From positions 52,241,309 to 52,305,308 of the forward strand of contig OZ024861.1 of the NCBI GenBank assembly GCA_964017155.1: a stretch of DNA of 64,000 nt, read 5' to 3'. Each line of letters begins with the position of its first letter. Position 1 is the stretch's first letter. This DNA comes from Oasisia sp. SBJ-2009 (Eukaryota; Annelida; Polychaeta; Sabellida; Siboglinidae). Of this stretch, positions 38,904-48,700 are shown piece after piece. The notes beneath the pieces are model-generated. The model was not told the DNA's origin. It was given only the letters and a program-made list of their open reading frames with translations, and ran no database searches. Position numbers and translations under genes: made by a program.

Positions 38904-41900
38904 TATATATAATATTATATCATGTTTCTTAGTTTAATTTTGTGTATCTATGGCTTTGTATTTTTATTTATTAAAATATTATTAGTCTATTTTTATCTTA
39001 ATTTATGCTTTTTTGTGCCAACCATGCTGACTATAGTTCCAAAACTTAATTCAGCATTAGTTGGTGTGATATGGCTCAAGTCCAGGGATCACATCCACCA
39101 ACAGCCATTGACTGATGGTTTCAATGCCAACTAGTTGGTAGTTGGCTGCCAAACATTGGCTGGTATGCGCCTAGCATAAGGCTTCAGTTTCAACTGTCTA
39201 CAGAGGAAGATGATATTGCTAGATTCTACCCCTGTGGTACAGACGACTGTTTCTCAGACAGTCACGTGATCTGTGAGCTTATGCAGTCTTGTAAACATAC
39301 ATCTACCTGCAGTACAATAACAGAACTCTACTAAATACACCTGACTCATTCCCAAATCCAAACATGTTTCTAGGGTCATGGCTTCTGAGTGTTGGACTAT
39401 ATTTAGTGCATAAAGTTGAACATCTAAGTCACAAAATTATTCTATGTATTTCATTATATAAATTAATCAGTTAGTGTATTGCAGTGTCTTCACCAGGTAT
39501 ATAATATTTAGATGGTTTTGCTATAATAGTAAATTTAGTATTAAACATGTTTGTAGTGATAAATAAATTACACATTATTGATTAACCTAAAGTACAGACC
39601 AGTCGAGTGATATATTACTCGAACAATAGCTGGAATGGGGAAGAGGAAGCAACTACTTTGTTCAAATGTGAATGTTCTTTCTAAATATGTAATCATCATT
39701 CATCTGTAACTAATAGTTTTCTTTGTATTGCTTATAACTGTGACAGTAATTATTATTACTCATACTATAAGTATATGGTGACTATTTTGAGTAAGTTATG
39801 ATAATCCATTAAATGTTAACATTTCTTTTTTCTCCATAAACAGATCCTCTACATCTGGAAGTTATCTTAAAAAAATATATATATAAGTGGGAACATTCTT
39901 AGCAGTAATAAAACTACATGTGTTCATAGATATTTCTGGATAGAAAAAAAACAGGTCAGTAATGGTTAAAACATTCTGTTATAAAAGTTTTCAAATGTTA
40001 ATTCTAATTTTAAAATCCATAGTAACATAATAAAGTCATTCTAGGGCATTTTAATTACATGAACCATCCAACTATCAGTTGTACAATGTAAATCAACACA
40101 CATCCCTTAACTCAAAGACAGTGGCTGTGGTCATTAATCACACCTGTTCTGGTGAAGGTCACACGAACAGAGATGACATGCTTTACAGAAGTGTAGTTGT
40201 TGAAAGGAGACTATCCATGACACTTGACATTTCTCTGTGCATGTCAAGCCAACACTTATCTGCCCAATGCACGCCACACGCGCCACATTAAAAACAACAA
40301 TCACATGATTTCCGATTAAAAAAACTCTAGCATGTGCTTTTATGCCAACTGAAGGCGCTTTCACAGCGTCATCACCATGGGTGGCCACTGCTAGGTGACC
40401 ATCCTGATATGAGGATAGGTTATTATGCATAACGATTAATAACCATTGCAGCACTATATACTTCTCTCTGTGAGCCAGTCAACTGCCAGTGTGCGCCCCA
40501 TGTGACAACTGACAGTAAGCGCCCCATGTGACCACTGACAGTAAGCGCCCCATGTGACCACTGACAGTAAGCGCCCCATGTGACCACTGACAGTAAGCGC
40601 CCCATGTGACCACTGACAGTAAGTGCCCCATGTGACCACTGACAGTAAGTGCCCCATGTGACCACTGACAGTAAGCGCCCCATGTGACAGTAAGCGCCCC
40701 ATGTGACCACTGACAGTAAGCGCCCCATGTGACCACTGACAGTAAGCGCCCCATGTGACCACTGACAGTAAGCGCCCCATGTGACCACTGACAGTAAGCG
40801 CCCCATGTGACCACTGACAGTAAGTGCCCCATGTGACCACTGACAGTAAGCACCCCATGTGACCACTGACAGTACCGGGGTAAGCGCCCCATGTGACCAC
40901 TGACAGTACCGGGGTAAGCGCCCCATGTGACCACTGACAGTAAGCGCCCCACGTGACCACTGACAGTACCGGGGTAAGCGCCCCATGTGACCACTGACAG
41001 TACCGGGGTAAGCGCCCCATGTGACCACTGACAGTACCGGGGTAAGCGCCCCATGTGACCACTGCTCACAGTGGAGTCCATTAGAGGTACTGAGGGGTAA
41101 CTATACATTACAATAAACTACCAGTGAATCACGACAGCACATCGTGTTATGCAATGCTATCAATAGTATATCAACTACTAAACACTGAGGCTGTCATGTT
41201 TATATATAACAACCATGACTGTCATTACTAACCACTGAGACTGTCGTGTCTATGTATAACAACCATAACTGTCATTACTAAACACTGAGACTGTCGTGTC
41301 TATGTATAACAACCATGACTGTCATTACTAACCACTGAGACTGTCGTGTCTATGTATAACAACCATGACTGTCATTACCAAACACTGAGACTGTTGTGTC
41401 TGTGTATAACAACCATAACTGTCATTACTAACCACTGAGACTGTCGTGTCTATGTATAACAGCCATAACTGTCATTACCAAACACTGAGACTATCGTGTC
41501 TATGTATAACAACCATAACTGTCATTACCAAACACTGAGACTGTTGTGTTTATGTATGACTACCATGAGAATGTCATTATTAACCACCAGCACTGCTACT
41601 GTGCTACGTGACGTGACGGCCTCAGTGAGACAATCACATTCAATCAATACTCTCCAGTCTCCACTCTACTTTCATTCAACATTTTGCCTGCCAAAGCAAA
41701 TAAATTATGTTACATCATCCAAGGGCAAGAATACTCTAGGCTGGTCTTGAAAATGCTTGTGTCGGGCAGCCTGACAGAAATAATTTGCTTGCAAATGGAA
41801 CTGTCAGAATATATAAATTATGTACAATAATGCTGTATTCCCAGAGTCTAGAAGTCTAGAAGAACTAACACTGGTAAATGAGTGGTAATCATCATCTCCA

Positions 41901-42277
41901 ATACACATTTATGTTGACCATAATGTCTAGCATGTTAAATGGTACATTTTCAGAGGCAGAAATGCTGACCCAACAACTCACTGGACATGTGGTCAAATTA
42001 ACTGGTAGCTAAAAATACAACAATTATAGCTGAGCCGTTGTCATTGTCACAAGTGAAGTAGGTCACTGTGAAATGTGCCAGACGGTCTGAGCAGGCGGCT
42101 CTAATAAGTTCCAATTCACTAGACAGATCAGAAAGTAATCTAATGAGAGATCATTTGTTATACTTCCCCAGTGACGACATTTTGATGTGCTTTCATACAT
42201 TTATTGTGTTTTATTAGTTTTTAGCACTTCTTTGGTCAATCATTTTTTTCTTCAAATTATCATATTTAATTTCTTAG

Positions 42278-42315
<38 letters not shown>

Positions 42316-45300
42316 TGTATATATAAAGTTTTTTGTTATTAAGTGTCCTAATGACCTGTCTTTTCAATTGTATTTTTGTAACTACCGGTACTTAGTTAAA
42401 ACTTATTTTGTACGTATTCTATTCAATTTTGAACTGAGTGGGTGCTATATAAGTGTAAATTATGTACTTTGATTTATATTATTATAACATTGCACAGAAT
42501 TGAATTTCACACAGAATGCATGTGATATCCTCACACTATTTAGTGATTAGCTTACCTGCATTGTCACATTATAATTTGTAACCTAACAATGTGTCTACCA
42601 TGGATGGTAAAAGAACACATTACCCTCCATGTACATACAGGTACACTGTGTCGCTGTAGGATTATTTACTAACTTAAAATAATATTTCTAGAAGATAATT
42701 TATAATTTCAAAGGATATTATATATATATATATTTATTAACTAGGTTAACACAATTATTTTTAAATAGATAATCTATTATTTTAAAAGATATCTGAGATA
42801 TGTTATTTATTTATTGGATCAAAATAATCGTGTTATCATTTTAAAGAACATATTATGTACACTGTATATTATATATTTAATTGCCATATTTAATTTTATT
42901 GTATATATATATAGGCACTATGTGAATCAACTACATTCTAATTTAACATGTAAAGAATGTTGAACATTGCAATAAAGCTTTATTATATTATTATGTAACC
43001 AAGTGCATAGTAAACATTATGTTACACCACAAATAAGCTGTTTCTATAATGTATGAAACATTTCTTTTGTTTTACGTATTTTAGAATGTAGTGTATATAG
43101 GAAGTAGTCGCAAAATGTAAATTGTTTCGCTTATTACACAGAACTTAATTTAGTTATTTAATTCCAAATACCATCTATAGAAATATTAATTTTTATGATG
43201 TTGTCAATGTCAAGTTGGATTACAAATTTATTATGCAGAATAAAGTTGGTACCTTTTGCAAACAGCACGGATTTAATTTATTTGCATACGTGACCAAACA
43301 TTCAGTGCATGTTTTAGCCGCTCCTGCCCAAAGATTAAGTGCCTGGACACATGGTCACAGTTTGGCCTTATTTACTGACATGTTTATCTATGCAGACTAC
43401 GCAAGATATATGTTTTAGTATAACTAAAATGGTAACAAATGTCTATAATCGCAACAGCGAATAAATTACATAATGTATTATTTCAATCATCAAACTTTTG
43501 AGATTTGTAAATAAATAAAACAGAAACCTGAACCTGTCTAGTCTAAGTTGAACTGTTAAATTACAAAATTAAACATAACTTCATTTTGCCCAGATATTGT
43601 AATTGCTTATTAAAAAACATAATATCTGTATATTTTATATTACATTTTATGTTCATAAGTGTTGTGATGTCAAAACTAGCATAGATTTGATCTACTACTA
43701 ATTTAGTCAGCCAGGTGACATATTTACATAGGTTAGATTATACAGGTCGGGTCCAGTCATCAAAGGGAAGCTGTGACAAGTGCAAGCGACAACAAATAGA
43801 GTAGGCCACTCACTCTGCAACTAGGTCAAACATGACAGAGGAAACCCCAGCCAAGCAGTGCTTAGCCGGGTACACTTCCTGGTACAATCAACACAAGTAA
43901 CGGTTTACACAGCACCTCAGGCTCAGGACACTTTGCACTGGTCCACTGATTACAGCCAGGTAACATTGACCAGAGACTTTTTCAATTATTGTGCACAGGT
44001 TATTTATGAACAGTGTGCCTATTCATTCATAAAGTACCTACCTGTAGCTAATGTCTACAATCAGACGAGTGGGTATTGATCAAAACACTTTTAAACTGTG
44101 CATTATATGTTGTCTTACTACAGAGTTTAAAAGGCAGAGAGTGCAACGAGTAGTAGTCTTGTGAGATTATGCATTATCATTTCCAAAAATTGCAGACATC
44201 TGTATGAGTTGCAAAATAGGGTACTAACAAAACAGACTGGTGCATCTAGGTCCTTTGATATCATTGATATGTAACTTAAGAGGCTTATTGTCTCCATGAC
44301 AAAAATAAATGATATTTAACTAGACTATTCCAGGAATTAAAATGTTACATAGATCCCATTGTCACCCCAGAGACTAGATTGTAAATTGTGTAATTCAGCA
44401 AACGTTAGACACACTGAATTAAAATTTGACGTGTGACGTGTTCACATTATTATGAGCGTGACAGTGTCATTTATTCTAATTTTATTGTGCATCTTTAATA
44501 AATCACCTGATCTTGGACTGACACACACACACACACACGTGCACACGACACATCCTGGCCAGTGGACACATAGACCAGACAGAGCACATGTTTTTTTATG
44601 CAGGCGTCTTGCACACAATTTGGATTGTTCTGGTCTACTTCACTCAAAATAGCTTTTCTAACCGTTTGCTTACATCAATTTGATGAATTAGCCATTACAG
44701 ATTTAGCACATATGTCTATATCTATGGAAAAAACTATTTCCTTCTTTGCTAAGAGCATAAAACATTAGTAGGATGTACACTTTATATCCTACCATTATAT
44801 ATTTTGCCAATAACGAAAGCAAAGGGCAGCTGACGAGGATATACTTTATAAATTACATCCTTGTCAGTTGTCCTTTGCTTTCTTTATTGGTGGAGCCAGT
44901 ATTCTGTCAGGAAAAATAAAATTACTATAATTATTACCACATGCACTGTGCAAGGCTCCATATCTCGATATTGCCTACATGATTGGACATCTGGCAGCAT
45001 CATTAAAATATCGGATATCACACGTTTATATAGATGCATAAGCTGCATTGCAAGTCGGACAAACGTCATGTAATATGCCAACAGAAACGTGAAACACTAA
45101 CGCAAATTTCTAGGACCCGTTCCAGAGCCGAATGAGAATCCGGGATATGTAATAGACCACTGGCACTTACCAACTACGAAGTCGGGAAAATGTTTATCAT
45201 ATAAAATATGAAAAACCGTAATTTTTTAATGCGTTATCATCAAGTACGTTTTTATGCCAGATCGCTTAGTAAAGAGTGTTGATGACATTATGGCGTAAGA

Positions 45301-45491
45301 CGCCGGCATAACTGTAATATCCCGTTAATTCAGGTGCCATAGCAGCGACAATCAGAACGGTAAGTGCCATTATGGCTCCGAAAATACGCCATACGGCATA
45401 CGGTAGCATACCTTCCGTAGATACCCTCGGTTATTTTGCTCCGTTTCATGGGTCGTCGTAGTTTGCCGCACTCAGTGTTTCGGCGCTTCAT
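18755..45491 (-). CDS. MACO1: Macoilin (transmembrane coiled-coil protein), 12 coding exons
   Basis: Spliced exons, in gene order: 45,412-45,491; 32,812-32,953; 29,031-29,157; 27,136-27,265; 26,393-26,459; 25,799-25,895; 24,784-25,324; 23,799-23,957; 21,969-22,151; 20,303-20,423; 19,935-20,109; 18,755-18,975. They join in phase to 2,043 nt (680 codons plus stop; vertebrate macoilin is about 660). The start MKRRNTECGKLRRP and membrane segments near residues 29-48, 75-96, 121-135 and 161-176 match the macoilin N-terminus. Residues about 215-394 (exon 7) are a low-complexity Ser/Thr/Asn/Ala linker. Residues about 395-640 form coiled coil (LEADVKRLKADLQ, ARAVALATAAR, LMSALAAMQDKT). Macoilin is an endoplasmic-reticulum/nuclear-envelope protein known in neurons. 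An in-frame upstream ATG at 45,542 could add 17 residues, but the chosen start is the family one. Intron 1 is 12.5 kb, and many introns carry splice-adjacent tandem arrays. Confidence 0.96.
18976..19342 (-). repeat. 39-bp minisatellite at MACO1 exon 12 acceptor
   Basis: About nine units. On the gene strand each contains GTTTGTGTGTTACAG followed by GTCT, matching the exon 12 acceptor (TTTAG) and exon start (GTCT). The frame is open across the array and joins exon 12 in frame. Confidence 0.93.
19935..20109 (-). CDS. MACO1: MACO1 coding exon 11
   Basis: Residues 550-607: TLRQYKEAQNDTEVLMSALA, AMQDKTTHLENSLSAETRLK, LDLFSALGEAKRQMEIHQ. Acceptor TTTAG, donor GTACGA. Confidence 0.96.
20303..20423 (-). 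CDS. MACO1: MACO1 coding exon 10
   Basis: Residues 509-549, NECTEVCKTRQQELESELKQ through REDQIRQLDRETQ. Its acceptor and first 28 nt are copied about 23 times upstream. Donor GTTGGT. Confidence 0.94.
20424..21426 (-). repeat. 44-bp minisatellite copying MACO1 exon 10 acceptor
   Basis: About 23 units, nearly identical. Each contains GTTGTTGTTGCAG plus 28 nt almost identical to the start of exon 10. Exon-proximal and the most distal units have CTGAGG like the exon; most others have CCGAGG. Confidence 0.96.
21969..22151 (-). CDS. MACO1: MACO1 coding exon 9
   Basis: Residues 448-508, LHNLVTSRQQDKQTLAALER through AVAARAVALATAA. The donor reads GTCTGT, weaker than any other in the gene. Its acceptor and first 19 nt are repeated in the adjacent array. 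Confidence 0.93.
   Translation of the reverse strand, partial: TPQPGDEQAAGQTDPGCPGATAVGGTQAEGVGGPGPRVRAQGQEGGGGGGRPRRCPGHCC
22152..23535 (-). repeat. 82/85-bp minisatellite copying MACO1 exon 9 acceptor
   Basis: About 17 units of CAACAACAACA-rich sequence. Each contains TTGCAG followed by 19 nt matching the start of exon 9. One unit near 22,500 is shorter (about 60 bp) and the three units farthest from the exon are irregular. Confidence 0.95.
23799..23957 (-). CDS. MACO1: MACO1 coding exon 8
   Basis: Residues 395-447, start of the coiled coil (LEADVKRLKADLQ, QELRSQ, QLRQDNESLQN). A repeat array lies directly upstream of its acceptor TTCAG. Confidence 0.95.
23960..24140 (-). repeat. Degenerate repeat at MACO1 exon 8 acceptor
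   Basis: Irregular 20-25-bp units (AACACACAAACACATGGCCTG type). Some carry TTCAG like the true acceptor, which lies immediately next to the array. Confidence 0.85.
24267..24593. mobile_element. hAT-type MITE with 8-bp target-site duplication
   Basis: Element 24,275-24,585 (311 bp) in MACO1 intron 7. The ends are TAAGGAGGGGACGAA and, inverted, TAAGGAAGGGAAAAA. GTACTCAG is duplicated exactly on both sides (24,267-24,274 and 24,586-24,593). It has no coding capacity. The interior is rich in TTCGAAT/ATTCGA words arranged symmetrically. The 8-bp duplication is the mark of hAT-like transposases. Confidence 0.82.
24784..25324 (-). CDS. MACO1: MACO1 coding exon 7 (low-complexity linker)
   Basis: Residues 215-394: Thr/Ser/Ala/Asn/His-rich, predicted disordered, with the conserved YEYIEH patch. 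GC-rich relative to flanking introns. Donor GTGGGT. Confidence 0.93.
25799..25895 (-). CDS. MACO1: MACO1 coding exon 6
   Basis: Residues 183-214, RKQKEVQKENEFYNQLL followed by REALPPELQNPEKHK. Donor GTGAGT. Confidence 0.95.
26393..26459 (-). CDS. MACO1: MACO1 coding exon 5
   Basis: Residues 160-182, IGYPVVTLGFGFKSYVSY then RLRL; possible fourth membrane segment. Too short for ORF-based detection; found from protein continuity. Acceptor TTGCAG, donor GTGAGT. Confidence 0.94.
27035..27098. repeat. (GT)n microsatellite
   Basis: About 60 bp of uninterrupted GT in MACO1 intron 4, ending about 40 bp from the end of exon 4. Confidence 0.95.
27136..27265 (-). CDS. MACO1: MACO1 coding exon 4
   Basis: Residues 117-159 with the third membrane segment (CLPTVSLWLLFVYIE) and HMDLCRPFAAH. 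Acceptor TTACAG, donor GTGAGA. Confidence 0.96.
27478..27545 (-). repeat. Relic copy of the MACO1 exon 3/intron 3 boundary
   Basis: On the gene strand it reads CTGGCACACAGGTAGGTTGG followed by GGGAGAGAGGG-type repeats. This is the end of exon 3, its donor, and the beginning of its purine repeat, duplicated 1.5 kb downstream inside the same intron. Confidence 0.8.
28281..29028. repeat. (TCCC)n array, about 690 bp, at MACO1 exon 3 donor
   Basis: About 173 perfect TCCC units followed by a TCTC-interrupted section reaching the donor site of exon 3. On the gene strand it is a GGGA purine tract starting within 10 nt of the splice site, so it is transcribed as G-rich RNA. Confidence 0.97.
29031..29157 (-). 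CDS. MACO1: MACO1 coding exon 3
   Basis: Residues 75-116 with the second membrane helix and QWLFFAASTYVWVQYVWHT. Tandem arrays abut both of its splice sites. Confidence 0.97.
29160..29480. repeat. 21-bp minisatellite at MACO1 exon 3 acceptor
   Basis: About 13 units of AGAGCAACAACATGGTCAGT type, starting within a few bases of the acceptor. Confidence 0.93.
29575..29702. repeat. 24-bp minisatellite (CAGCATGACAACTACGGTGT)
   Basis: Five tandem units in MACO1 intron 2. Confidence 0.92.
30165..30230. repeat. 14-bp tandem repeat (ACAGTGACAGGCAG)
   Basis: Four units in MACO1 intron 2. Confidence 0.88.
30380..30640. repeat. Variable-length repeat (CATTACATGTGACCCC)
   Basis: More than a dozen degenerate units of 15-20 bp in MACO1 intron 2. 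Confidence 0.88.
31240..31567. repeat. 22-30-bp minisatellite (GCCAGTGTCTGGTGACAC)
   Basis: About 13 units with length variants. The internal CAGTGTCTG core is itself a near-palindrome. Confidence 0.92.
31690..31930. repeat. 35-bp minisatellite
   Basis: Six to seven units of CTACAAGAATTTGCAGTTAG type in MACO1 intron 2. Confidence 0.9.
32533..32643. repeat. (GTCC)n microsatellite
   Basis: About 28 uninterrupted units in MACO1 intron 2. Confidence 0.97.
32812..32953 (-). CDS. MACO1: MACO1 coding exon 2
   Basis: Residues 27-74, holding the first membrane helix (FLYLKFLLVWALVLMADF) and the RFEYLWPFWLLLRSVYDSF segment. Acceptor TTGCAG, donor GTGAGT. Confidence 0.96.
34506..34542. repeat. (TA)n microsatellite
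   Basis: About 18 TA units in an AT-rich stretch. Confidence 0.95.
35405..35960. repeat. 92-bp minisatellite
   Basis: Six highly similar units beginning CTACTACATGACAACAATGG. Confidence 0.95.
36335..36570. repeat. Old interspersed repeat, copy A
   Basis: Shares scattered blocks in the same order with 46,225-46,445, e.g. TTTGCCAGTCA/ATTGCCAGTCA, CTACAAAC and AACAATACCTATGGTTTT/GACAATATCTATGATTTT. Confidence 0.6.
36960..37395. repeat. 82-bp minisatellite
   Basis: About five units of GAAGACACTACCACTCAGTA / GTCTGTGGTGTCTATAGA type. Confidence 0.92.
37774..38665 (+). mobile_element. Non-autonomous pogo/Tigger-like transposon
   Basis: 892 bp with terminal inverted repeats beginning CAGTGGTACCTGTCTT on the left and ending with the matching GACAGGTACCACTG on the right, inserted in a (TA)n tract (TA target). 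It retains the start of a transposase frame (MASEGKRQVLS, 38,263) and its end, finishing in the PCNA-binding-like QKSITHFFTAK before a stop at about 38,440. Nearly the whole catalytic middle is missing. A tandem duplication of 89 bp covers the transposase start (38,155 and 38,244). Confidence 0.8.
38666..38905. repeat. (TA)n tracts
   Basis: Two long TA tracts (38,666-38,742 and about 38,829-38,900) separated by 80 bp. Confidence 0.93.
40488..41065. repeat. 26-bp minisatellite (CATGTGACCACTGACAGTAA)
   Basis: About 22 units; the right part has an inserted TACCGGGG in alternate units. Confidence 0.96.
41165..41565. repeat. 50-bp minisatellite
   Basis: About eight units of ACTGAGACTGTCGTGTCTAT / AACAACCATAACTGTCATTA type. 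Confidence 0.94.
42280..42313. repeat. (TA)n microsatellite
   Basis: About 16 TA units in MACO1 intron 1. Confidence 0.9.
44807..44890 (+). repeat. 84-nt near-perfect hairpin (pre-miRNA-like or MITE relic)
   Basis: Arms 44,807-44,840 and 44,857-44,890 pair at 33 of 34 positions as plus-strand RNA (three G-U), with a 16-nt loop. It lies in MACO1 intron 1, about 520 bp from exon 1 and antisense to the gene. Size and shape suit a microRNA precursor, but a miniature inverted-repeat element is equally possible. Confidence 0.7.
45412..45491 (-). CDS. MACO1: MACO1 coding exon 1
   Basis: Residues 1-26 plus two bases; Arg/Lys-rich cytosolic N-terminus ending ITEGIYG. Donor GTATGC. Confidence 0.95.
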
Positions 45492-45697
45492 ATTCCGTAT
45501 CCTGTACAGTTTTGAAATGCGTGGAGCTCGTAGAGCATACACGTAATTTTATTGTGTCAGTGAGCAAAATATTTCCCCCGTCTGTTTTCTTCGTGTGTTC
45601 TTGACATTCGCCGAAGCACCCGAAGGCTTTCGGGGAAATTCGTCAAACGAAAACGAGGTTTTCCCAATGCATGTTGGGATTGTTAATTAGAGTCAAG
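45492..45697. promoter_or_regulatory. Bidirectional promoter region between MACO1 and CCT8
   Basis: Only 206 bp separate the two divergent start codons, so both 5' UTRs and promoters must lie here or overlap the first exons. The stretch has many CpGs for this AT-rich window and no clear TATA box. It contains the symmetric motif TCCCAATGCATGTTGGGA. Confidence 0.75.
45662..45679 (-). promoter_or_regulatory. ZNF143/THAP11-type (SBS-like) motif
   Basis: Minus strand TCCCAACATGCATTGGGA resembles the SBS core (TCCCA-GCATGC plus TTGGGA) common in vertebrate bidirectional promoters. It sits about 20 bp upstream of the CCT8 ATG. Assignment by resemblance only. Confidence 0.4.
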
Positions 45698-45757
45698 ATG
45701 GCGATGCACGTTCCCACACCTCCGGGCTTTGCCCAAATGCTCAAAGAAGGAGCTAGG
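45698..45757 (+). CDS. CCT8: CCT8 coding exon 1
   Basis: Residues 1-20. Donor GTAAGG. Confidence 0.96.
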
Positions 45758-48700
45758 GTAAGGTTATATTTATAAATAAGTTATCGGCAAATTATTACAT
45801 GTTATACATGTATGTAAATACGATTTGAAGTGAATCCATGGTATTGTTTGCAAGTGAAACCGGCTCAACTTTTGACAGGTTTGCTCCATGCTACCGAACC
45901 ATGCTTAGCTGCTGGCGCATGGGCAGTGGAACCAGTGACTATGCTAAAGCGTGCACTCCAGTTCCAGAATATTCCCTAAAATATTTGTCTGGAGAAACGT
46001 TCCACGTCCAGAGAATAAATGCCAACTGTTTGATTAATGTTCGTCTTTTTTACAGCAATGTGTTTCTTTCAGTAATTATTTATCTCCTCGTCAGAATGAT
46101 GTGTATTGAAGTGCTACAGTACAATAAATACAACACAATTGTTGTAAATGTCACGATGGTTACGGGTCTAAACTTGAATTCTAAACTTATCTGAAACTAT
46201 ATTATTGAACTTTATAATAGGCAGCACATCTACTAAGTTAGGGTTTTATCATTCTGTGCCGGATAAAATGTTTGCCAGTCAAATTTTTGGGTTAACAGTG
46301 ACATGCATAACTCATACATACAAGTCAGTTGAGATGTGTAATATGATCTGAAGTAAACTACAAACAAAGTGTGACACCTATTTTCACGATATAATTGACA
46401 ATATCTATGATTTTTAAAGACATGCCCCTGTTTTTATGCATCCAATATTTTAGTATCTGTACTAGGAATACTACCCATACTATTTTAGCTCATTGCGACA
46501 AATCTGATAAGTTACAAAACGTTTATTATATCCAGCAACATTTTGAAAACATTAGATGAAGCATGACATTTCAGTATAAGCTAGGTTTGATGCATATATT
46601 TCAACGCAGAAAAAATATTGAATGCTAAGACAGTGTTCGTCGGACATCGTGATTGTATCTAGCTGGCTCTGTGATTTGGCAAGTGCCGTGCTATTTTTAA
46701 TACTTGGTAGTTGGTTCTTCCCTGATATTTGTTCTATTGCAACATAATCTAATTGACTTTAACCCTAGATGTGACCAATAAAAATCCTCTTTGCCATACT
46801 GTTCCTATAAAAAATCATAACTTCACTAATATTGGTCATAAAAATATGAATTATGCATAATTTTAACGCTAAAAGGATGCTTTATTGTGTTAAAATTAGA
46901 ATATCTGTAGAACAAACGAAAATCGTGGGGATATTTGTATTTGAAATTGAATAAAAATATCAAAAATAAACATTTCATCCTACTGCCAGATAATGATGGT
47001 GTGGACGAATACACTTCATCATTTCTAAAGATAAATTGTAGATTAATGTATAAGCTGCTAAATAAAACGAAAAATGAAACAAATCCATTGAGAACTATTT
47101 TTTAAATATTAATTTTGACATAAGATACATTGATTCAAATCGGCTGATTGTCATGCATTTTGTCAAAATATCAACACACAAACTTGCGAAGCGGATAAAC
47201 TATTCTTTACCATGCCGCCATTTTGTCTTCGACTTTGGTTTTGCAGGATTTATGATGAAATCACGGTTCTGACTGGCTGAATAGACTCAACCCCTGTGAT
47301 TTATTTTGGCAGATTGGCCACTCACATAGCTTCATTCTTTTGATACCGCCTGTGTGGAGGCGTAGACTTATGAATGGATGTATAAATTAATTCATCAGGA
47401 CAATTTCCCAAATATGAGCAGTAACTGTATCATGTGCTTTGTCAACTCAACTGCAAAGAATCTGTCACTGGATCTACACAGTGATAAATATATACAATCT
47501 AGAAAAAACCTGTCAGCTATCAAATTTTTTTACAACAGAGGCAGGTGCATTTTGGTCGATTTTTGGCCCTGGTCACTTCTAGGGTTAAACAAATACAGTT
47601 ACAACTTCATCTGGTAAATCTGTTCTGTTATTATCACTAGTTAGTTAAAAGGTAACAAACAAGCATCAGTGGTGGTTTCTGTAGAAGGGTTCCACAGAAT
47701 CCACACCCAATGGTGTCAAGTTGTAGATAGGTACACACAATTTGGTTTACAAAATGCTAAAACCACTTATACCCTGGACACAGTCGTGTAGTGGCAGTAC
47801 CCAGGCGAGTGCTGGGTGGATCACCTCCAAGTGGCTGTGCACATCAACAGTGTCTGTTCTGTATTACAGCACTTCTCTGGCCTTGATGAGGCTGTCTACA
47901 GAAACATAGACGCATGCATGGAACTGGCCAAGACAACAAGGTCTGCTTATGGACCAAATGGTGAGCATATCCAAAAGTATTACCAGTTACTGTTTTTAGA
48001 TGTCATCATTGTATTGTATTATTTGCATTGTATTACTTGAAGTGTTTGAACTTGTACAGTGACTGACTGCCTGTCAGAATGTTATACCAACTAAACTTTT
48101 GGAATGGATAAAACAACTTGCACATGCTTAGGAACTTAGGACTTTAAAAACTTGAGATTGTATTATACTGTTATATTATTTTTATTGATTTGAATAATTT
48201 CCATGCCAAATAATTTTATGTACATGTGCTGCCAAGTGAACTTGTGTCTGTTATAATATTTTTATTGATTTGAATAATTTCCATGCAAAATATATACATG
48301 TGCTGCTGCCAAGTGCACTTGTGTGTATGCCATACAAACAAAATCGTATTTTCATGAATAGGACCATGTATCTTTGAATACTATTTTGGGTGTAGGGACC
48401 CTGTTTTTCGTCAGACCCATGAGTTGGTCCCTTTTAACACGTTTTACCTGTTATGTGACTTTGACTTCCAGGCCAGAACAAGATGGTGATCAACCACATA
48501 GACAAGTTGTTTGTCACTAATGACGCAGCAACAATCCTTAGGGAACTTGAGGTAACTAACTACATAAAATTAAAAACAAAGTTATTTTAAATGTTATGCA
48601 CCTAAATGAGTTTACATAAACCAACCATTTACAACTTTCTGGTTCTCGGAATGTTGCCATTTACCATTATGGATTTGTGGAATAGACATAAAGAAGTATA

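Larger units (their letters stand above)
32954..45411 (-). other. MACO1 intron 1 (12.5 kb)
   Basis: Contains the pogo-like MITE, the 92-, 82-, 26- and 50-bp minisatellites, several (TA)n tracts and a long hairpin near exon 1. No nested gene was recognised; all short open frames lack support. Confidence 0.8.

Noticed and set aside
40423..41108. Three overlapping minus-strand frames of about 200 codons
   Set aside because: Generated by the 26-bp minisatellite in MACO1 intron 1.
45590..45650. Heat-shock element in the shared promoter
   Set aside because: GAA and TTC words occur, but not with the required 2-bp spacing in three alternating units.
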